Shown piece after piece: positions 27,599 to 37,524 of a DNA stretch of 62,788 nt. Source of the DNA: Bacillus benzoevorans (GTDB lineage: Bacteria; Bacillota; Bacilli; Bacillales; Cytobacillaceae); the NCBI RefSeq assembly GCF_014207535.1, contig NZ_JACHGK010000018.1, forward strand, positions 1-62,788, given 5' to 3'. Position 1 is the first letter of the stretch. Every line of letters starts with the position of its first letter. The position numbers and the translations under genes are program-made. The notes under the pieces are model-generated. The model was not told the origin of the DNA and searched no databases. It saw only the letters and a list, made by a program, of their open reading frames with translations.

Positions 27599-29470
27599 AT
27601 GGAGAGTGCATGGCTGATACCGCTTTTCCCGCTATTATCGTTTCTCATCCTCACGATTTTCGGCAAAAAGCTTAAAGAGGCGAGTTCCTATATTGCGATT
27701 CTGCTCGCTTTTTCTTCCTTTATCTACTCATTGCTGGTGCTGTTCGACCGCTTTACCGCACCAACATATAAGGCAGAGGCTGCCTGGCTGAAAATAGGGG
27801 ATATAACCATTACCGCGGGATTTGAAGTTAATCAATTAAATGCATTAATGCTAGTGATCGTTTCACTCGTCAGCTTTCTAGTTCATACCTATTCAAAAGG
27901 GTATATGAAAGGTGATGACCGTTTCTCTGTTTTCTATGCTTATTTAGGTCTTTTCACATTTGCCATGCTCGGTCTTGTGCTATCGCCAAACCTGCTGCAG
28001 ACGTATATGTTCTGGGAATTGGTTGGTCTTGGTTCCTTCCTCTTAATTGGGTTCTATTTTTACAAGGAAGAAGCAAAGGCAGCGGCAAAGAAAGCCTTTA
28101 TTATGACGCGGATCGGGGATGTTGGCCTTTTGATCGGAATGATTCTCTTATTCTGGCAGGTAGGCAGCTTCGAATATGATGAAATTTTTAAAGCTGTCGC
28201 AGCAAATGTCATCTCACCCGGCATGATTACGTTAACAGCACTGTTGATTTTTGTTGGTGCTGTTGGGAAATCAGGTCAATTTCCGCTTCACTCATGGCTG
28301 CCGGACGCCATGGAAGGTCCAACGCCGGTATCTGCATTAATCCACGCCGCAACAATGGTTGCAGCGGGTGTTTACTTAGTAGCGGCGCTGTTCCCGCTTT
28401 TTACAGCAAGCAAAACCGCTTTGCTTGTCGTGGCAACTATCGGCGGATTTACCGCAATATTTGCTGCCAGCATCGGGATTGTCCAAACGGATATTAAACG
28501 GGTGTTAGCCTACTCGACTGTGAGCCAGCTTGGTTACATGATGCTTGCTCTTGGTTCTGCCGGTTATGTCGCAGGGGTTTTCCACCTGACAACACATGCC
28601 TTCTTCAAGGCATTACTGTTCCTCGCTGCAGGTTCAGTGATTCATGCTGTCCATACTCAGGATATTAATGAAATGGGCGGTCTTTGGAAAAAAATGCGCT
28701 TCACCGCGCCGCTGTTCTTAATTGGAACAATGGCGATCAGCGGTGTCCCGTTATTCTCAGGATTTTTCAGTAAAGACGAAATTTTAGTGGCCACATGGAA
28801 TGCAGGACATCCGCTTCTATTTATCCTGGGAGTCGTTACCGCATTCATGACGGCATTTTATATGTTCCGCCTGTTCTTCCTCGTCTTCACAGGCAAAACG
28901 CGCGGACAGATGCACAATGTTCACGAATCACCTTCCGTGATGACCATGCCAATGATGGTGCTTGGCGTATTGGCGGTTATTGCCGGTTATATCAATACAC
29001 CTTGGTTCGGAACATTCCTTGGCGACTGGTTAGTTTCGGGGAACCAGCAGCTGATCGAGGCAAGTGGACATGGTCATGGCCACGAAGGTTCAACATGGAT
29101 CATGATCACAGCAACCGTTGTTTCATTGCTTGGTATTTATGTTGCATGGCTGGTATACGGGAAAAAATCAATTTCCCGCGATATCAAAATGCCTGCGCTA
29201 TATGGAACTTTATACAATAAATACTATATCGACGAGATTTATCAATACATCATTGTAACACCAATGAAAGCCTTCAGCCTGTTCCTGCAATACATTGAAA
29301 CCTTCCTTGTCGAGGGAGTGATGAAGGCCGTGATTGGTATTACTGAAGGTTTTGCCCGCTTAGGGTCTAAGTTCCAAAACGGACAAACTCAGGTCTATGG
29401 AGCAGTGGCATTTGTCGGCTTAGCAGTTCTCGTTGTAATTTATGCTTTAACAGGGGGGTACTTAAAATGA
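27599..29470 (+). CDS. nuoL: NADH-quinone oxidoreductase subunit L
   Basis: 623 residues from an ATG with AAGGGG upstream; a longer frame begins at 27521 but its first residues (ICPGSRVLNGR) are not NuoL-like. Antiporter-type subunit: TYMFWELVGLGSFLLIGF, lysine in GKSGQFPLHSWLPDAMEGP, and a long lateral helix near the C-terminus. Pumps protons at the distal arm. Confidence 0.96.
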   Translation: MESAWLIPLFPLLSFLILTIFGKKLKEASSYIAILLAFSSFIYSLLVLFDRFTAPTYKAEAAWLKIGDITITAGFEVNQLNALMLVIVSLVSFLVHTYSKGYMKGDDRFSVFYAYLGLFTFAMLGLVLSPNLLQTYMFWELVGLGSFLLIGFYFYKEEAKAAAKKAFIMTRIGDVGLLIGMILLFWQVGSFEYDEIFKAVAANVISPGMITLTALLIFVGAVGKSGQFPLHSWLPDAMEGPTPVSALIHAATMVAAGVYLVAALFPLFTASKTALLVVATIGGFTAIFAASIGIVQTDIKRVLAYSTVSQLGYMMLALGSAGYVAGVFHLTTHAFFKALLFLAAGSVIHAVHTQDINEMGGLWKKMRFTAPLFLIGTMAISGVPLFSGFFSKDEILVATWNAGHPLLFILGVVTAFMTAFYMFRLFFLVFTGKTRGQMHNVHESPSVMTMPMMVLGVLAVIAGYINTPWFGTFLGDWLVSGNQQLIEASGHGHGHEGSTWIMITATVVSLLGIYVAWLVYGKKSISRDIKMPALYGTLYNKYYIDEIYQYIIVTPMKAFSLFLQYIETFLVEGVMKAVIGITEGFARLGSKFQNGQTQVYGAVAFVGLAVLVVIYALTGGYLK

Positions 29471-30975
29471 GTTTTCTATCCTTCTTAGTCTTTTCCCCTC
29501 TGATTGGGATTTTGCTTTTGCTATTCGTTCCGAGAACGAAAGAAAACACGATTAAATTTCTCGGTGTTTTAGCAACACTGCCAGCACTTGTGATGGCCCT
29601 CATTGCTTTTTTCCAGTACCGGAGAGGCTTTGATCTAACCCAATTACAAGAAAGTGCAGACTGGATTGCTTTTAAAAATCCAATCGCTTACGGCGATTTA
29701 TTTACGATTAAATATGAACTCGGCGTCGACGGACTATCGCTTGTGTTAGTGCTGTTGACTGCTGTCGTCGCGGCACTGGCTGCGATTGCATCGATTCATA
29801 TTAAAAAGGAATGGAAAGGATACTTCATGCTGTTCCTGATTCTTGAAGTCGGGATGCTCGGTGTATTTAGCGCCGGAAACTTAGTATTATTCTTCCTATT
29901 CTTTGAAGTAACTTTAATTCCAACCTTCTTCCTGATTGGAAAATGGGGTTATTTTGAAAAAGAAAAAGCCGCTTTCAGCTTTTTAATCTATAACGGCTTA
30001 GGCTCAGCGATTCTCTTAATTGTTTTGATCGTGTTATTTGCCCGCACCGGTACGTCTAATATTGAAGTACTGCGCTCGCTTATGGCATCTGACGCACCGC
30101 AGCTTGTAGCACCAATATCTGAAGGGTTAAAAATGGGGCTGTTTATTGCCTTGATGATTGCCTTTGGTGTGAAGCTGCCGATTCTGCCATTGCACAGCTG
30201 GATGGTCAAAGTGCACGTACAGGCACCGCCGTCCGTTGTTATGATTCACTCAGGGATTCTGCTTAAAATCGGGGCATACGGAATAATCAGATTTGGTCTT
30301 GGCATTTTTCCGGAGCAATTCGCTAAAGTTGCCGGCCTGATTGCCCTCCTAGGAGTCATCAACCTGTTATACGGGGCATTCCTAGCCTTTATTCAGGATG
30401 ATCTGAAAAAAGTACTGGCCTATTCGTCCATTTCCCATATGGGGATCGTTCTCATCGGACTTGGAGCACTAAACGAATCAGGGATCCAAGGGGCGATTTT
30501 CCAAGTCGTATCACACGGCTTAATCTCAGCACTGCTCTTCTTCTTAGTCAGTGTACTTTATGAACGCACGCAGACGACCGAGATTCAAAACCTTGGCGGC
30601 ATGGCAAAAGGAATGCCGATTACCGCCGGATTTTTACTGGCTGCAGGGATGGCCTCATTGGGTCTGCCGGGAATGTCAGGATTCGTCAGCGAATTCATGT
30701 CTTTTGTTGGTTTGTTTAAAGAAATGCCGGTTCTCGCCGCAGTGGGGGCGATTGGGATCATCATAACCGCCGTCTACTTATTGCGCGCCATTCTGAATAT
30801 TACGTATGGCCTGGCGCACCGGGAATGGGTCGGAACCACCGATATGCAGCCTTTGGAATACGTGCCGGCTGTTGTGCTGACCGCATTCATTGTGCTGATC
30901 GGGGTAGCGCCGAATCTGTTAGGCGAACCGATTCAAGCAACGATTGAAGTCTTAATGCACGGGATAGGAGGGTGA
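29467..30975 (+). CDS. nuoM: NADH-quinone oxidoreductase subunit M
   Basis: 502 residues, about 14 helices; conserved FFEVTLIPTFFLIGKWG, GVKLPILPLHSWMVKVHVQ and AYSSISHMGIVLIG. ATGA overlap with nuoL. Confidence 0.97.
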   Translation: MSFLSFLVFSPLIGILLLLFVPRTKENTIKFLGVLATLPALVMALIAFFQYRRGFDLTQLQESADWIAFKNPIAYGDLFTIKYELGVDGLSLVLVLLTAVVAALAAIASIHIKKEWKGYFMLFLILEVGMLGVFSAGNLVLFFLFFEVTLIPTFFLIGKWGYFEKEKAAFSFLIYNGLGSAILLIVLIVLFARTGTSNIEVLRSLMASDAPQLVAPISEGLKMGLFIALMIAFGVKLPILPLHSWMVKVHVQAPPSVVMIHSGILLKIGAYGIIRFGLGIFPEQFAKVAGLIALLGVINLLYGAFLAFIQDDLKKVLAYSSISHMGIVLIGLGALNESGIQGAIFQVVSHGLISALLFFLVSVLYERTQTTEIQNLGGMAKGMPITAGFLLAAGMASLGLPGMSGFVSEFMSFVGLFKEMPVLAAVGAIGIIITAVYLLRAILNITYGLAHREWVGTTDMQPLEYVPAVVLTAFIVLIGVAPNLLGEPIQATIEVLMHGIGG

Positions 30976-30981
30976 TGAAGG

Positions 30982-32496
30982 ATGGATCTCGAGACACTGT
31001 TATCTTTTAACTGGAATATTATGACGCCGGAATTCATCATTCTTGGCCTTACAGCTGTCCTTACCCTGCTTGATTTATTTATGCCAAAGGGTCAAAGCCG
31101 AAAAATCCTTGGCTGGATCAGTTTAGCAGGGATTTTGGCCGCCATTGTGGCACTGCTCGGTTTATTGGGCACCGAAGCAACATCGATTCTTTACGATACA
31201 TTCAGACTGGATGCTTTTGCTTCAGCCTTTAAGCTGTTACTGCTAGTTGGTTCAGCGATGGTTATTCTTCTTGCTATCAGCTATGAGCCGAAAGAAGGGA
31301 TAAAGGAATACAGAGGAGAGTTTTATTATCTGTTCCTTACCGCTTTGCTTGGTGCGATGGTGATGACATCAAGCAGCGATTTGATTACATTATTTATCGG
31401 GCTTGAATTGCTCTCGATTTCTTCCTATATATTAGCAGGGATCAGAAAGCGAAATCTGCAGTCCAATGAGTCGGCAATGAAATACGTGATCAACGGTTCG
31501 CTTGCGACAGCGATTATGCTGTTCGGGATGAGCTATGTCTATGGCTTAACCGGCACAACCAATATTGCGGATATGCGCGGGATGCTGATGACATTAAATG
31601 ATACGCAAATCATTTATTTATTGGTTCTGGCTTTCTTTATGATTACCGTCGGAGTTTCCTTTAAACTTGCGGCTGCTCCATTCCATATGTGGGCACCGGA
31701 TGTTTATCAAGGGGCACCGACACCCGTTACAGCGTTTTTAAGTGTTGTATCGAAAACAGCCGGCTTCGTTCTGTTCATCCGTCTATTAGTAGCTATTTTT
31801 GGAAATGCAGCGACAGCCGGACAAGGCTCAGCGCCAATCCTCCTGGAGATGCAGAATTACATCGCGGTTATTGCCGGCGCCACGATGATTATCGGAAACC
31901 TTGTGGCTCTAAGACAGCGGAATATTAAACGCCTGTTTGCCTACTCAAGTATCGCCCATGCCGGTTATATTTTAGTAGCGATTTCCGCCCTGTCTGTCTT
32001 TATGTTTGACTCGATGTGGTTCTACCTGATGGCATATTTGTTTATGAACATGGGAGTCTTCGCGATTATCCAGCTATTAACGGAAAAAGAGGGTTCAGAG
32101 GATATCAGCCACTTTGCCGGTCTGTACCGCAGGTCGCCGCTTTTGGCTGTGGCCATGAGCATTATGATTCTCTCTCTTGCCGGGATCCCGGGTACAGCCG
32201 GATTTATCGGTAAATTGAACATTATTACAGGTGCCACAGTTGTTCCGGAACCGCACTATGTTCTTGTTTCCGTTATGATCGCCACAACGGTTATCTCGTA
32301 TGTGTACTATTTCGGCATCATGACGCAAATGTTCTTCCGCCCTGCGGAAGCAACAGAAAAAATAAAAATTCCAGCCGGCGTCGGCATTGTCCTCATCATC
32401 TGTGTCATCGCCACCGTCTGGTTTGGAATCCTGCCAAACACAGCATTCGACTTCCTGCAAAACAACTTCCACGAGTTTGCGGATTTTATGCAGTGA
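30982..32496 (+). CDS. nuoN: NADH-quinone oxidoreductase subunit N
   Basis: 504 residues, antiporter-like subunit; GLELLSISSYILAGIRKRN, FKLAAAPFHMWAPDVYQG and AYSSIAHAGYILVA. Last gene of the operon, followed by a terminator. Confidence 0.97.
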   Translation: MDLETLLSFNWNIMTPEFIILGLTAVLTLLDLFMPKGQSRKILGWISLAGILAAIVALLGLLGTEATSILYDTFRLDAFASAFKLLLLVGSAMVILLAISYEPKEGIKEYRGEFYYLFLTALLGAMVMTSSSDLITLFIGLELLSISSYILAGIRKRNLQSNESAMKYVINGSLATAIMLFGMSYVYGLTGTTNIADMRGMLMTLNDTQIIYLLVLAFFMITVGVSFKLAAAPFHMWAPDVYQGAPTPVTAFLSVVSKTAGFVLFIRLLVAIFGNAATAGQGSAPILLEMQNYIAVIAGATMIIGNLVALRQRNIKRLFAYSSIAHAGYILVAISALSVFMFDSMWFYLMAYLFMNMGVFAIIQLLTEKEGSEDISHFAGLYRRSPLLAVAMSIMILSLAGIPGTAGFIGKLNIITGATVVPEPHYVLVSVMIATTVISYVYYFGIMTQMFFRPAEATEKIKIPAGVGIVLIICVIATVWFGILPNTAFDFLQNNFHEFADFMQ

Positions 32497-32504
32497 TGCG
32501 GGGA

Positions 32505-32541
32505 AAGGAAAAGGGAAGCTCTTTGGGGCTTCTCTTTTTTG
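32505..32541 (+). terminator. nuo operon terminator
   Basis: GGGAAGC...GCTTCTC stem followed by six T, 10 nt after the nuoN stop. Confidence 0.85.
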
Positions 32542-32835
32542 TGTGAAAAGGCGGATTCAGATCACTCCGGTTCGCTTCGGAAAAACAACTCGATGCACCC
32601 TCAAAAATCAGGATGAGTGTCCGAAATATATAAGGGACACTATATTGGCGTACTTCAGGGGGGATTTTTGCGAATAAAGGATCGCTTTTTCCACTAAAAT
32701 GGAAGTATTTTTGCAAAAGGCAGAAAAGGTCGAAATTTATTTGTAATAATTGAAACTTAATTGTTGCATAAAGAGTAACATATGGAGGACAATTTAGGTA
32801 AACAATGGTAAAATAGAGATTAAGTTGTAAAGGAG
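32542..32835 (+). other. Intergenic region before ywzB
   Basis: About 295 nt with no gene. A TTTAGG/TAAAAT promoter-like pair near 32792-32815 may drive ywzB, but the match is weak. No repeat was recognised. Confidence 0.35.
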
Positions 32836-33072
32836 ATGATGGCAATATACGCAGCCAATTCTTTAGTGAGCATTATCTCGCATCTTGTCTTTATTGCTTT
32901 AGCATGGTGGGCATTACAGGCAGTCAATTTTGAAAAATTTTTACGGCCAAACCGGGTATTTCAAGCGAGGATCCTTTTGATCTTGTTATCCATTATTGTT
33001 GGTTCCCTCGTGAGTAATTTTTTCCTTGATTATCTATTTTGGTCACAGCAGCTGCCGCAGGTCTTTTCTTAG
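32836..33072 (+). CDS. ywzB: DUF1146 family small membrane protein
   Basis: 78 residues, two transmembrane helices; SIISHLVFIALAWWALQAV and SLVSNFFLDYLFWSQQLP match B. subtilis YwzB. AAAGGAG directly touches the first ATG, leaving 0 nt (or 3 nt to the second ATG), so the true start is uncertain by one to four codons. Function unknown. Position before ywmB-murA is conserved in Bacillus. Confidence 0.88.
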   Translation: MMAIYAANSLVSIISHLVFIALAWWALQAVNFEKFLRPNRVFQARILLILLSIIVGSLVSNFFLDYLFWSQQLPQVFS

Positions 33073-33583
33073 AAATATAGGACTTAGTACATGTTCCATT
33101 GTTGCTAGGATTGAAGTAAAATTCAATTTGTTATGTCCTTTACACGGCAGTACAGCTTAGAGTTTTTCAGCATAAATAAAAGAGCAAACCAATGTCATAC
33201 CGCAGCAGACTTTTTTCTTGCAAGTATGGAAAGCTAAGGAGGGAGCGGTGTATGGTTGGTTATTGCTTATGGCGTCTGCGGCCTTAAGGGGTAAACCACG
33301 TTAAAATGTGAAAAGAAGGCTCAAACGCACGGACCTTTATAAAAATAGATAGGCCGGAGCGAATGGCTGATGATGGTCTGGCAGATTGAAGCCCCAAAGG
33401 AATTCTAAAGGGGTAAGGTTTGCTTTCATCTTAAGTATCACATAAGCGTCATGAAAAGAGATATGGTACATAGGGACAGTAATTGTGTAGTTCTGTACAA
33501 ACTGAATTGTCAAAAAGTGACGGCCCGTTCGAAGTATGATCCTCGCAACCTTGGTAACAATGGTACTAAGGAGAGGATGAACG
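33073..33583 (+). other. Intergenic region before ywmB
   Basis: About 510 nt; frames on both strands lack ribosome sites and recognisable motifs. No clear terminator or repeat. The ywmB RBS (AAGGAGAGG) sits at its end. Confidence 0.4.
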
Positions 33584-34297
33584 GTGAAAAAGTTCTTATA
33601 CGGATTATTCAGTTTAACAGTACTCAGTTTTATTATATTCAATATCGCCAGTGCGAAAGGGCAGTCGAATACAGATATAGAAAAAATGGCTTCTATTTTG
33701 CAGCGCGAGAATATTTTCATCAATCAATGGTCTTTATATGCGAGGCAAAAGCTGGAAACATCCGGGGAAGAGCAGAAAAGAGCATTGGCAGATGAGTTCC
33801 CGGATTTAAACTGGAACATTTCTCAAGGTGAAGAAAAGTGGGAAGCGACTGCTTTTTTTTCAAAAAGAGAAGATGTTCAAGAGTCGATTCGGCTCCTTTC
33901 ATCCGGCAAGGAATCCTACCTTGTTTATGAGGTAAAAGGGACCGGTTGGAACGAGGAAACAGAGAAGCTTTTGCAAGGAAAAGTCCAAAAGACAATCTTC
34001 GACATTTTTCATGAAAATGTCACTATTTTTTCTTGTCTAATGGGTGAGTTCGATGGTAAGCTTAATGAGTCTTTGGGCACGAATGTAAATGCCTTGTTAG
34101 CGGCTTTCGATGCGCGTGAAATCGAGAAGCTGGAGGAATCATCTTTTGTTTCAGCAACAGCTTATACTCCGCTTTTTAGCGGCTCGATTAAAGGAAAATC
34201 TGAAGCCATGAATTTACAGGTTGGTTTAAGAGAGGAAGGATTGGGCGGGAAGACGACCATTGTAGTTGGAACACCAATCATTACGATTGAATATTAA
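33584..34297 (+). CDS. ywmB: YwmB family exported protein
   Basis: 237 residues. Signal peptide about 1-24 (FLYGLFSLTVLSFIIFNIASA) and an extracytoplasmic domain of the TATA-box-binding-like YwmB fold. GTG start after AAGGAGAGG. Upstream partner of murA by conserved order; function unknown. 33 nt separate it from murA. Confidence 0.88.
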   Translation: MKKFLYGLFSLTVLSFIIFNIASAKGQSNTDIEKMASILQRENIFINQWSLYARQKLETSGEEQKRALADEFPDLNWNISQGEEKWEATAFFSKREDVQESIRLLSSGKESYLVYEVKGTGWNEETEKLLQGKVQKTIFDIFHENVTIFSCLMGEFDGKLNESLGTNVNALLAAFDAREIEKLEESSFVSATAYTPLFSGSIKGKSEAMNLQVGLREEGLGGKTTIVVGTPIITIEY

Positions 34298-34330
34298 TAT
34301 AGAGAGAATGGACGCGGAGGGGAATAGACT

Positions 34331-35641
34331 TTGGAAAAAATCATCGTCCGTGGCGGAAGAAGGTTAAGCGGCACCGTCAAAGTCGAAGGAGCTAAAAATG
34401 CCGTTTTACCTGTTATCGCTGCATCATTATTAGCAAGTGATGGAAAAAGTATCATTCGGGATGTTCCTACGCTCTCCGATGTATATACGATCAATGAAGT
34501 CTTACGTTGTTTAAATGCCGATGTGGCATTTAAAGATAACTGTGTGACAGTGGATGCATCTAGAGAGTTGCAAGTAGAGGCACCATTTGAATATGTGCGA
34601 AAAATGCGTGCGTCTGTCCTAGTAATGGGATCATTATTAGCAAGAAACGGCCGTGCCAGAGTGGCGCTGCCGGGTGGATGTGCAATTGGCTCCCGTCCCA
34701 TTGATCAGCATTTGAAAGGCTTTGAAGCCATGGGTGCAAAGGTCAAAGTTGGGAACGGCTTTATTGAAGCAGAAGTAGAGGGCCGTTTACACGGAGCAAA
34801 GATTTACTTAGATTTCCCAAGTGTGGGCGCTACAGAAAACATCATGATGGCAGCTGTTCTTGCCGAAGGAACAACTGTGCTTGAAAACGTCGCAAAAGAG
34901 CCTGAAATTGTTGATTTAGCGAACTTCCTTAATAAAATGGGAGCGAAGGTAAGAGGTGCCGGTACCGGTACGATCAAAATTGAAGGTGTAGACGTGTTAT
35001 TTGGCGCTGATCATGCGATTATTCCTGACCGTATTGAAGCTGGAACCTTTATGGTGGCAGCTGCGATTACCGGCGGTGACGTTCTCGTTCAAGGCGCCGT
35101 GCCTGAACACCTGACTTCTCTTATTGCCAAAATGGAAGAAATGGGTGTAACGATAATCGAAGAAAGCGATGGCGTTCGTGTTATCGGTTCAGATAATATG
35201 AAGGCTGTTGATATTAAGACGATGCCGCATCCTGGATTCCCGACTGATATGCAGTCGCAAATGATGGCATTGCTGCTTCAAGCCAAAGGGACTTCGATGA
35301 TTACAGAAACCGTTTTTGAAAATCGCTTTATGCACGTGGAAGAGTTCCGCCGCATGAATGCTGATATCAAAATCGAAGGACGTTCTGTTGTGATGAATGG
35401 ACCAGTAAAGCTGCAAGGTGCAGAAGTGTCCGCTACTGATCTGCGTGCAGCCGCAGCCTTAATTCTTTCCGGTTTAGTGGCTGAAGGTGTAACTCGTGTC
35501 ACAGAATTAAAACACCTTGACCGCGGATATGTTGATTTCCATGAGAAATTGGCGGGCCTCGGTGCAGACATCGAAAGAATCAGCGAACCAGAAATGGAAG
35601 AAATCATCTACAATCAGCAAAAGCTTGACATGAATGCCTAA
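34331..35641 (+). CDS. murA: UDP-N-acetylglucosamine 1-carboxyvinyltransferase
   Basis: 436 residues. First committed step of peptidoglycan synthesis, transferring enolpyruvate from PEP to UDP-GlcNAc. Catalytic C117 in LPGGCAIGSRPID (fosfomycin target), plus VEGAKNAVLP and the C-terminal AAALILSGLVAEG repeat fold. TTG start after GGAGG. This is the murAA-type copy adjoining spoIID. Confidence 0.97.
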   Translation: MEKIIVRGGRRLSGTVKVEGAKNAVLPVIAASLLASDGKSIIRDVPTLSDVYTINEVLRCLNADVAFKDNCVTVDASRELQVEAPFEYVRKMRASVLVMGSLLARNGRARVALPGGCAIGSRPIDQHLKGFEAMGAKVKVGNGFIEAEVEGRLHGAKIYLDFPSVGATENIMMAAVLAEGTTVLENVAKEPEIVDLANFLNKMGAKVRGAGTGTIKIEGVDVLFGADHAIIPDRIEAGTFMVAAAITGGDVLVQGAVPEHLTSLIAKMEEMGVTIIEESDGVRVIGSDNMKAVDIKTMPHPGFPTDMQSQMMALLLQAKGTSMITETVFENRFMHVEEFRRMNADIKIEGRSVVMNGPVKLQGAEVSATDLRAAAALILSGLVAEGVTRVTELKHLDRGYVDFHEKLAGLGADIERISEPEMEEIIYNQQKLDMNA

Positions 35642-35689
35642 TGGCGTGAACGCCCGGCAGGTTTGTCTTATTCGTAATAATATATGCAG

Positions 35690-35740
35690 AAAAACCGCCG
35701 GACTTGTGCGTAAAATGCGCAGGTCCGGCGGTTTTTTTTT
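35690..35740 (+). terminator. murA terminator
   Basis: AAAACCGCCGGAC pairs with GTCCGGCGGTTTT, with an inner TGCG/CGCA stem and a run of nine T. Confidence 0.95.
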
Positions 35741-35777
35741 ATTTTGTGCTGGACTTTCACCACAACCGCCATTTTTA

Positions 35778-35808
35778 GTCATAAAAGCTTGTCCGCCTCC
35801 ATATGAAT
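35778..35808 (+). promoter_or_regulatory. SigE-type promoter of spoIID
   Basis: GTCATAAA at 35778-35785 and CATATGAAT at 35800-35808, spaced 14 nt, fit the mother-cell SigE consensus (about GTCATATT - 14 - CATACAAT). spoIID is SigE-controlled in B. subtilis. The -10 covers the upstream in-frame ATG at 35803, which therefore cannot be the start. Confidence 0.75.
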
Positions 35809-35892
35809 GAAATGAGAAGGGGATTGAATAGTCCTTATTTGGTCTTGGGCGAATTTGATCATAGCCAACACTTTATAAAAATGGAGGCAGCC

Positions 35893-36918
35893 ATGAAAAA
35901 GATAAAACCGATCATGCTTCTAGCCGCGGTACTGATTACTGTCACATTGATTGTTCCAGCTATATTGGTGCTGCCATTTCATGGGGAGAAAGTGAGTGGT
36001 ACTTTGGAGGAGAATCTACAGCAGCCCAAGCCGCAGGCTGAAAATACAGCGGCACAGCCAGCAGTGGAGGTGGCTGTCTATCGAACGGCAAAGCAAATGG
36101 TTGAAAAAATTCCACTGGAGCAATATGTTGTCGGTGTCGTAGCGTCGGAAATGCCGGCAGATTTTGAAAAAGAGGCCTTGAAGGCGCAGGCACTGACAGC
36201 ACGCACGTATATTGCCAAGCAGCTGATGAGCAATGAAAAAATGAAGCTTCCGGGTGATGCGATTGTCGCGGATTCAGAGCTTTATCAGGTGTATAAAAGC
36301 GACAATGAACTGAAACGGGTCTGGGGTTCTGATTATAGCTGGAAAATAGAAAAAATTCAGGAGGCCGTCCAAGAAACGAGCGGACAGATTCTGACCTATA
36401 ATGGAACGCCGATTGATGCAACCTTTTTCTCCACGAGCAACGGCTACACCGAAAATTCTGAGGCCATTTGGTCCAACTCTGTCCCTTATTTGAAAAGTGT
36501 AGCAAGCCCCTGGGATAAAAACTCACCGCGGTTTAACGGTCAGAAGAACTTTACAGTAAAGGAATTTGAGTCCCTGTTAGGGGTGAAGCTCTCCGGCAGT
36601 TCGACAATTGGCAAGGTCATTGAACGGACAGCCGGCAAGCGGGTGGCGAAGGTCGATATCAACGGGAAGGTCGTGACTGGGAAGGATATCCGCGAAAAAC
36701 TGGGACTCATGTCAACCGACTTCACTTGGGAGCGGAAGGGCAGTGATATTATCATCCATACAAGAGGGTACGGCCACGGGGTTGGGATGAGCCAGTACGG
36801 CGCAAACGGAATGGCGAAAGAGGGAAAAACCTACGCGGATATTGTCGCGTATTACTATCAGGGAATTGAAATTGGCGGAACGGATACATTGATGGCGGCA
36901 ATTACGGCGAAGAAATAA
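35893..36918 (+). CDS. spoIID: Stage II sporulation protein D
   Basis: 341 residues from the ATG after GGAGGC; the frame is open from 35803 but the promoter excludes that start. N-terminal membrane anchor (about 8-28), then the SpoIID lytic transglycosylase domain with VASEMPADFEKEALKAQALT and GYGHGVGMSQYGANGMA. It digests peptidoglycan with SpoIIP during engulfment, on the mother-cell side. Length matches B. subtilis SpoIID. Confidence 0.96.
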   Translation: MKKIKPIMLLAAVLITVTLIVPAILVLPFHGEKVSGTLEENLQQPKPQAENTAAQPAVEVAVYRTAKQMVEKIPLEQYVVGVVASEMPADFEKEALKAQALTARTYIAKQLMSNEKMKLPGDAIVADSELYQVYKSDNELKRVWGSDYSWKIEKIQEAVQETSGQILTYNGTPIDATFFSTSNGYTENSEAIWSNSVPYLKSVASPWDKNSPRFNGQKNFTVKEFESLLGVKLSGSSTIGKVIERTAGKRVAKVDINGKVVTGKDIREKLGLMSTDFTWERKGSDIIIHTRGYGHGVGMSQYGANGMAKEGKTYADIVAYYYQGIEIGGTDTLMAAITAKK

Positions 36919-36925
36919 GTAATGC

Positions 36926-36952
36926 GGGACAAGGGGACAGGTACCTTGTCCC
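36926..36952. repeat. GGGACAAGG palindrome, copy 1 (terminator-like)
   Basis: GGGACAAGG and CCTTGTCCC form a perfect 9-bp stem with a 9-nt loop, between the convergent spoIID and VanZ genes. A near-identical 20-nt core (one change) recurs at 40892-40911. Confidence 0.75.
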
Positions 36953-37362
36953 TATGCCAGCTTATGCAGCAGTCTCCCCAGCCGCTGAAAACGTTTCTTC
37001 TGATAAGCGCCGTACATCACCCAGGAAGCCGCAAGCACACCGATGACGTCTTTTACCAAATCAATCAGCGTCGCCGAGCGGGCCGGAACAAAGGATTGAT
37101 GGATTTCATCGGACAAACCATATAATGAGGCAATAAGGATACAGACTAGATTAAGCTTTCGCGTCAATCCCCGTATCGTCAACAGCGCCAGCACCAATAA
37201 AACATACAAAATCGCAAACTCAACCAAATGCAGCGATTCCTTAATCCCGCCATCCCACTCCGCATTCGGCAACTCCACCACCGCATCCACCGGCATACCC
37301 GACAACTTCCAAATCAAAGCCATATACAAAAAAGGCAAAACTCTTAACAACCATTTCGACAT
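36952..37362 (-). CDS. VanZ family membrane protein
   Basis: 136 residues, about four transmembrane helices, with the VanZ signature LSDEIHQSFVPARSATLIDLVKDVIG. VanZ gives low-level teicoplanin resistance in enterococci; most chromosomal members have unknown roles. The start at 37362 follows GAGAGGGG; the frame is open far upstream but that part runs through a repeat element and has no RBS. Confidence 0.88.
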   Translation of the reverse strand: MSKWLLRVLPFLYMALIWKLSGMPVDAVVELPNAEWDGGIKESLHLVEFAILYVLLVLALLTIRGLTRKLNLVCILIASLYGLSDEIHQSFVPARSATLIDLVKDVIGVLAASWVMYGAYQKKRFQRLGRLLHKLA

Positions 37363-37387
37363 CACAAAAACCCCTCTCATAACAAAT

Positions 37388-37487
37388 GGTGCCTGGCACC
37401 AAGGAAAGACAAATGTCCATACTGAGTGGACAGAATATAGGTTGTCCACCGCATACATACAAATGTCCATTATTGGTGCCAGGCACC
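37388..37487. repeat. GGTGCC-bounded repeat element
   Basis: Two 13-bp palindromes, GGTGCCTGGCACC (37388-37400) and GGTGCCAGGCACC (37475-37487), bracket 74 nt holding ACAAATGTCCAT twice (about 37409 and 37459). Looks like a small mobile or REP-like element. The 37363-37707 interval contains no gene. Confidence 0.6.
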
Positions 37488-37524
37488 AAAAACGTCCCCC
37501 AAAGAATAAAATAGGGTCAAAAAA

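Noticed and set aside
33337..33723. Minus-strand open frame of 128 codons
   Set aside because: It overlaps the start of ywmB, lacks an RBS and shows no recognised motif.
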